Source of the DNA: an uncultured Clostridia bacterium
Lineage (GTDB): Bacteria > Bacillota > Clostridia > Oscillospirales > Acutalibacteraceae
Assembly (NCBI GenBank): GCA_947623505.1
Contig: CANQGT010000005.1
Coordinates: 1 to 64,000, forward strand
DNA length: 64,000 bases
Reading direction: 5' to 3'
A program made the translations under genes and the position numbers. Numbering within the stretch: the first letter of the stretch is position 1; every line of letters starts with the position of its first letter. A model generated the notes under the pieces. It saw only the letters and a program-made list of their open reading frames with translations. It ran no database searches and was not told the origin of the DNA. Below, one piece after another: positions 58,917 to 64,000 of the stretch.

Positions 58917-58945
58917 ATTATAACAAATATTTTCCTTATCTTCAA
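58917..58945 (-). promoter_or_regulatory. Sigma-A promoter of the ligA operon: TTGAAG-17-TATAAT
   Basis: Plus-strand ATTATA at 58917-58922 and CTTCAA at 58940-58945. Confidence 0.65.
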
Positions 58946-58975
58946 TAAATATATTTTATTATTCTCAAAAAGAAC

Positions 58976-59006
58976 ATAATAAAACCGCCGCGTTTTTTGC
59001 GGCGGT
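58976..59006 (-). terminator. Terminator of the GH31/glycosidase-like operon
   Basis: Minus-strand ACCGCCGC-AAAAAAC-GCGGCGGT-TTTATTATG. Confidence 0.8.
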
Positions 59007-59039
59007 AAATTAAATAACGGTTTTAACAGCGCTGTAGGC

Positions 59040-60020
59040 TTATCGTGTTCGACTCCCCTCAGCTATATTAGGATACGCCCGGGCAAAGCCGATACATTCC
59101 CTGCCTCTTAAAATATTTGAGGTGTTGCGAGCGTTGAAATAAACGCGCAACTCGCCGTTGCAATATGTAAGGCAGCAGGCGTAAACGTATTGCGCCATCC
59201 AACCTCCGCCGCTTTCGCACGGCTCAATGAGCGGCTTTACAAAATCAAATTTTACGCCGTCGTCCGAACGCAGAAGCATTATCGCCGAATGGCTTTTTCC
59301 GCCTTTTTCGTAAATTCCGTTTTGCAGAGCTATAAAGCAGTCTCTGAGCCTGTAAACTTTTATACAGCCCGAGCAGAGATTGAGATACGGATTGCATTTA
59401 TTGGGTGAAATAATCGGGCTTTCGCGCGAAATATAACTATCTGTAATATTTTTGCTTTCGGCGAAGTTAATATAAGTCGGCTCGCAAAATCCGCAGTCTT
59501 TTATAAACGTAAGCCCGCAGGAATAATAAAGGCGGTAAGCGTCTCCCATTTTAATCAAAAACGGATTTGAGATGGACTGCCCTCTGCCGTCCGCATCAAA
59601 ACCGCGCGTCTTTTTGATAACGGGAAAAGGCTTGCTCCAATGAACGAGATCTTCGGAAGCAGTAACGAAAATTTCCGATTTCCATTTTCCGCCCACAAGG
59701 CTGAGAGCGTTTCCCAAAAGCGGCTTTGTTCTTTCGTAAAAAAGATAATAAATCCCGCCGATACGGTTTATATTAGGCCGCATGGCTCTTGAAACGATTT
59801 TCTTATCAAGGCTGAAATCAACGCCGTTCTCACCCGAAAAGTGATATACGCCGAAAAAGGTGTGGCAAAAAAGGTGCCATAACCCGTCGTGCGAATTTTC
59901 GGGAGTAATAACGGACGGATCGGCGGCAGTAAAACTTCCGCTGAAATTTTTGATAATAGGATTTTTGCCAAATAGTGAAAATTCGGCGGAGCAAAAATCA
60001 TTAAAGCTAAGGTCAATCAT
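59040..60020 (-). CDS. Putative GH43-like five-bladed beta-propeller glycosidase-related protein
   Basis: FTAADPSVITPE, repeated propeller-like blades (IGGIYYLFYER, MGDAYRLYYSCG, NGELRVYFNARN); adjacent to GH31. Confidence 0.65.
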   Translation of the reverse strand: MIDLSFNDFCSAEFSLFGKNPIIKNFSGSFTAADPSVITPENSHDGLWHLFCHTFFGVYHFSGENGVDFSLDKKIVSRAMRPNINRIGGIYYLFYERTKPLLGNALSLVGGKWKSEIFVTASEDLVHWSKPFPVIKKTRGFDADGRGQSISNPFLIKMGDAYRLYYSCGLTFIKDCGFCEPTYINFAESKNITDSYISRESPIISPNKCNPYLNLCSGCIKVYRLRDCFIALQNGIYEKGGKSHSAIMLLRSDDGVKFDFVKPLIEPCESGGGWMAQYVYACCLTYCNGELRVYFNARNTSNILRGRECIGFARAYPNIAEGSRTR

Positions 60021-60034
60021 AGTAATACTTTGCC

Positions 60035-62407
60035 TTACAGCGTTTCAAGAGCCTCTTTAACGGCGCTTGAAACGGCAAAAGGCAGCTTTGAATGCTCAAG
60101 AGCCTTGATTATATCCTCTCTTGAACGCGCTTTTTCAAAAGGCATATAGGCAATATTTTTCTTGATAGTCTTTTCCTGCCAGCGTGATAGGATATATACC
60201 ACTCTCTCCTTTAAATCCTGCGTTTTTCTGACCGCGTTTTCAATATTCAGTTCTATTTCACCGTTAGCGGAGGAAACGCAAATATCAATGTACGGGCGGT
60301 CTTTATCATCGACGCTCAATTCTTCGCCGCCGATTTCAGCGCCCTTGCATATATCGGCAAGCGTAACACGCAGATTTCTGTTTTTGGGAATAACGCTTAA
60401 ATCGCCGTCGGGCGCGCAGATTTTTATACTCAAAGTATTATTATCGGAATCGTAAGTCTGCACGAACGCCGTGTCGCAACAATGCTCGGCGAAATCCACC
60501 TTGCCGTTATCCTCACGCAGAACAAATCTGCCGTTGCCCGAAAAAACAAGCAATTCCAAATTTTCGGGATTATCGGAGCTGTTGCCCTTATCCCTTGAAA
60601 GAGGCAGAAACGCGCCTTCCCTCGCAAGAACGGGAATAAATTCAATATCACGGTTGAGAGGAACGCATTTCCCGCCGTTATAGCTTTGCCCGGTAAAAAT
60701 ATCCGTCCATCTTCCGTCGGGAAGCCAGGCGTAGGTCATGGCCATACCTGTTGCTTTATCGGCCTTTTCCGTTATGGGGCATACGAGAAGCTCGCTGCCG
60801 AACATATACTGATTTTTGTATTTATAAGCGTTTTCGTTATCGGGATATGAATAATACAGCGGCTCGCACAGCGCAATCCCTTCGGTGTGCGTTCTGTGAT
60901 CCATAGTGTAAATATACGGGATAAATGCATGCCGAAGCCTGAGATATTCCTTTGCCGACTTATAAACGTCCGTTCTGAACATCCACGGCTCCTTACCGAG
61001 CAGATCGTCCTGCGTTGAATGAAGCCTCATAATAGGGCTGAAAACGCCAAACTGAAGCCAGCGAAGATAGAGCTCATCGTCCCGTTCACCGAAGCAGTGG
61101 CCTCCAATGTCGTGGCTCCACCAAGTGTACGCGGCGTTGGCGGCAGTCGCGGTAAATTCGGGCTGAAAATCCAATACTTTCCAATTTATCGCGGTATCGC
61201 CCGAAAAGCCCAACGGATAGCGGTGAGAGCCGAGACCGCCGTAACGGGAAAGAATAAGAGGTATTTCGCCGTTTTCGGCATTGTCAAGATAATGATAATG
61301 ATTGAGGGCTTTCAGCGGATCAAGCCCTTTTACGTCACTTTTAGTGCCCTGCTGCCAGTCGATCCACCAAAAATCAACGCCCTCCCTTTCATAGGGCTTA
61401 TGAATTATATCAAAATAGGCGTTCCAAAATTTATCGCTGCCGCAGACAAAAGGAATGTCCTCCTTGCTTTCGGGATCAACTCCGACCGCTTTGGCGAAAT
61501 CGGCATACATATCTTCAAAAAAGCGAACTCCGTCCGCAGGGTGCAGATTTAAGGTTACACGCAGATTAAGGTCTTTAAGAAAGCGCAAAAACGCCCTGTA
61601 ATCGGGAAACAGCTTAGTATTCCAAGAATAGCCGGTCCAGCCGCTTTTATTGTGTTTTCCTTTCAGCTTTTTAAATTCGTCTCCAAATTCATCATTAAGA
61701 TCAACCCAATGCCAGTCCATATCCACCGTCGCGACGGTAAGAGGAATATTTTCTTTTATAAATCTGAGCATAAGATCCTGATATTCCTGCTGAGTGTATT
61801 TTCTGTATCTGCTCCACCAAACGCCGAGCGCGAAACGCGGAATTATCGGAACGGGCGAGCTGATTTTGTAAAACGCCTTAACGGTTTCCCTGTAATCTTT
61901 ACCGTAAGCGAAAAGATACAGATCCGTCCCTTCACCTTTTCTGCGAGTGAAAGAGCCGTTTTCGCTTATGAGCAAGGAATCACCGTCGTCAAGGCAGTAA
62001 ACGCCGTTATCGGTTATCAGTCCGTCATCAACCGAGGCTCTGCCCAAGGTTCGGTCAAGAGTTCTGCGGGTTCCGCCTAAATTTTTTGACTTTTTGAAAG
62101 AAAGAGCCTTGTTTTCGATTATAATCTCCGCGAAATCGGGCGCGCCGTTCTTTCTAAGGATATAAAATTTAACGGCGGGAGTTTCAACGACGATATGCTT
62201 TTTATCCTCTTTCACCGAAAATTTAACGGCGGGAAAACGCCTGAACCACACGGCGTAGCTTGGCAGATCGGTAAAACTCCTGCTATTTGAAAATTCAAAG
62301 CGGATAAGCCGTTCCGTTAAAACCGTAACTCTGTAATCTTTTCCTATGTATATCTGTGAATTGCCCGCCTTTGCGTCAACAGACGCGATCAGTGAGGATT
62401 TAAGCAT
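60035..62407 (-). CDS. Glycoside hydrolase family 31 (alpha-glucosidase-like)
   Basis: ATVDMDWHWVD, VDFWWIDWQQG, SGDTAINWKVL, WWSHDIGGHCFGERDDELYLRWLQFGVFSPIMRLHS. Confidence 0.93.
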   Translation of the reverse strand: MLKSSLIASVDAKAGNSQIYIGKDYRVTVLTERLIRFEFSNSRSFTDLPSYAVWFRRFPAVKFSVKEDKKHIVVETPAVKFYILRKNGAPDFAEIIIENKALSFKKSKNLGGTRRTLDRTLGRASVDDGLITDNGVYCLDDGDSLLISENGSFTRRKGEGTDLYLFAYGKDYRETVKAFYKISSPVPIIPRFALGVWWSRYRKYTQQEYQDLMLRFIKENIPLTVATVDMDWHWVDLNDEFGDEFKKLKGKHNKSGWTGYSWNTKLFPDYRAFLRFLKDLNLRVTLNLHPADGVRFFEDMYADFAKAVGVDPESKEDIPFVCGSDKFWNAYFDIIHKPYEREGVDFWWIDWQQGTKSDVKGLDPLKALNHYHYLDNAENGEIPLILSRYGGLGSHRYPLGFSGDTAINWKVLDFQPEFTATAANAAYTWWSHDIGGHCFGERDDELYLRWLQFGVFSPIMRLHSTQDDLLGKEPWMFRTDVYKSAKEYLRLRHAFIPYIYTMDHRTHTEGIALCEPLYYSYPDNENAYKYKNQYMFGSELLVCPITEKADKATGMAMTYAWLPDGRWTDIFTGQSYNGGKCVPLNRDIEFIPVLAREGAFLPLSRDKGNSSDNPENLELLVFSGNGRFVLREDNGKVDFAEHCCDTAFVQTYDSDNNTLSIKICAPDGDLSVIPKNRNLRVTLADICKGAEIGGEELSVDDKDRPYIDICVSSANGEIELNIENAVRKTQDLKERVVYILSRWQEKTIKKNIAYMPFEKARSREDIIKALEHSKLPFAVSSAVKEALETL

Positions 62408-62486
62408 AATTATTACCCCTTTCATTGACTATGCCTAATATACCGACTATATACAGATTTTCGGGAAATCGCTTTGATTTTTAAAG

Positions 62487-63716
62487 TTAAAAATTGTTGA
62501 TAAACTTATGAAATACCTTTTTACCTTTTTTGATAATAACGCCTTTAGCGCCGAATTCGTCTTTTTTTACCGAAAAAGCGAAATCGGTTATTTTTTCGTC
62601 GTTTACGGAAACCCCGCCCTGAGAGATTAGCCGTCTCGCCTCGCTTTTTGATTTGACAAGGCAGGATTTCACAAGCATATCGACGAGCGAAATCTCGCTG
62701 TCCGTGAAATCGCCGTCCTCAAGGACGGTGGTGGGCATATCGGCGCTGTCGGCTCCTTTGACGAACAGAGCCCTCGCCGCGTCCTGCGCCTTTCTTGCCT
62801 CTTCCTCGCCGTGAACAAGCTTTGTAAGCTCAAAGGCAAGAATCTCTTTGGCTCTGTTGAGTTGGGCTCCCTTCCATTCGTTCATCTTATCTATTTCCTC
62901 AATCGGCAGGAATGTAAGCATTCTTATACATTTAAGCACATCGGAATCGGCAACGTTGCGCCAGTATTGATAAAAATCATAAGGCGAAGTTTTATTCGGA
63001 TCGAGCCAAACGGCGTTGCCCGCCGTCTTCCCCATCTTGTTGCCCTGCGAATCGGTAAGCAGCGTTATTGTCATAGCGTGAGCGTCCTTGCCGAGCTTTT
63101 TGCGTATAAGCTCCGTACCGCCGAGCATATTGCTCCATTGATCGTCTCCACCGAACTGCATATTGCAGCCGTAATTCTGAAACAGATGATAAAAGTCGTA
63201 TGACTGCATTATCATATAGTTAAATTCAAGAAATGACAGCCCTCTTTCCATTCGCTGTTTATAGCATTCGGCGCGAAGCATATTGTTTACCGAAAAACAA
63301 GCGCCGACCTCGCGCAAAACCTCAACATAATTCAAGCTCATAAGCCAGTCGGCGTTATTTACCATAAGCGCTTTGCCGTCCGAAAAATCTATAAAGCGCT
63401 CCATTTGCTTTTTGAAGCAGGCGGCGTTGCGGTCTATATCCTCCCTCGTAAGCATTTTGCGCATATCCGTTCTTCCCGAAGGATCGCCTATCATCGTGGT
63501 GCCTCCGCCTATAAGCGCAATAGGCTTATTTCCCGCGTCCTGAAGCCTTTTCATAAGCGTAAGAGCCATAAAATGGCCGGCGGTAAGACTGTCCGCGGTG
63601 CAGTCAAAGCCGATATAAAACACCGCCTTGCCGCTGTTTACCATTTCCCTTATCTCTTCCTCGTCGGTGACCTGAGCGATAAGCCCGCGCGCCTTAAGTT
63701 CCTCATAAACTCCCAT
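62487..63716 (-). CDS. tyrS: Tyrosyl-tRNA synthetase
   Basis: FYIGFDCTADSLTAGHFMAL, KMGKTAGNAVWLD (KMSKS-like), C-terminal S4 domain. Confidence 0.96.
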   Translation of the reverse strand: MGVYEELKARGLIAQVTDEEEIREMVNSGKAVFYIGFDCTADSLTAGHFMALTLMKRLQDAGNKPIALIGGGTTMIGDPSGRTDMRKMLTREDIDRNAACFKKQMERFIDFSDGKALMVNNADWLMSLNYVEVLREVGACFSVNNMLRAECYKQRMERGLSFLEFNYMIMQSYDFYHLFQNYGCNMQFGGDDQWSNMLGGTELIRKKLGKDAHAMTITLLTDSQGNKMGKTAGNAVWLDPNKTSPYDFYQYWRNVADSDVLKCIRMLTFLPIEEIDKMNEWKGAQLNRAKEILAFELTKLVHGEEEARKAQDAARALFVKGADSADMPTTVLEDGDFTDSEISLVDMLVKSCLVKSKSEARRLISQGGVSVNDEKITDFAFSVKKDEFGAKGVIIKKGKKVFHKFINNF

Positions 63717-63720
63717 TTTA

Positions 63721-64000
63721 TCAGTCCTCCTGTGACAAAAGCATTTCCTCCGCACTCTTCAGCAGTGAATCCGTTATATTGAGCCCGCCCATTATCCTCG
63801 CGAGTTCCCTCTTTCTGCCGTCAAAATCAAGAGAAGTTACTTTTGTGTATGTTTTTTCGTTTTCAAAATCCTTTGTAATCAAAAAATGCTCGTCCGCAAA
63901 CGCCGCTATCTGCGCCGAATGCGTAACGGTTATCACCTGTGTATCTTTAGAAACGGCTTTCAGTTTTTGCCCGATTTTTCCGCTTGCGCGGCCGGATACT
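63721..64000 (-). CDS. recN: DNA repair protein RecN, C-terminal part (runs off window)
   Basis: Open frame to 64000: VSGRASGKIGQKLKAVSKDTQVITVTHSAQIAAFADEHFLI. Confidence 0.9.
   Translation of the reverse strand, partial: VSGRASGKIGQKLKAVSKDTQVITVTHSAQIAAFADEHFLITKDFENEKTYTKVTSLDFDGRKRELARIMGGLNITDSLLKSAEEMLLSQED

Noticed and set aside
59040-59070. GTTCGACTCCC resembling a tRNA/tmRNA T-loop
   Set aside because: Flanking bases do not form a T-stem or acceptor stem, and the sequence lies in the 3' end of a coding region.
62408-62486. T-box or other riboswitch near tyrS/GH31
   Set aside because: tyrS starts 4 nt after recN, leaving no leader; the 79-nt GH31 upstream gap shows no recognisable riboswitch structure.

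Overview
This 64 kb window looks like ordinary chromosome from an endospore-forming, low-GC Firmicute (Clostridia-like). It is dominated by dense minus-strand housekeeping operons: (i) yceD-rpmF-der-plsY; (ii) yicC-remA-gmk-rpoZ-priA-def-fmt-Zn peptidase-rsmB-rlmN-prpC-prkC-rsgA-thiN; (iii) dgt-dnaG-rpoD-DUF896-tmk; (iv) ligA-murD-M42-M42-...-addB-addA-rpmE; (v) recN-tyrS-GH31-glycosidase-like. The clearest accessory DNA is positions 1 to about 1550. It holds a minus-strand run of small, overlapping phage-type genes (HTH protein, Cys-rich proteins, a broken or chimeric methyltransferase) next to rpmB. The most interesting observation is a cryptic sporulation locus missing from the ORF track. 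A 27-aa SpoVM-like ORF (14143-14226, GTG start) and a tightly coupled 47-aa Cys-rich membrane protein (14242-14385) lie immediately upstream of sipL-like (DUF3794+LysM) and spoIVA. This puts the predicted parts of the spore-coat basement/anchor in one 3.3 kb locus. I saw no rRNA, tRNA, CRISPR array, IS element or integrase. Calls rest on motif and family recognition by eye; no searches were run.
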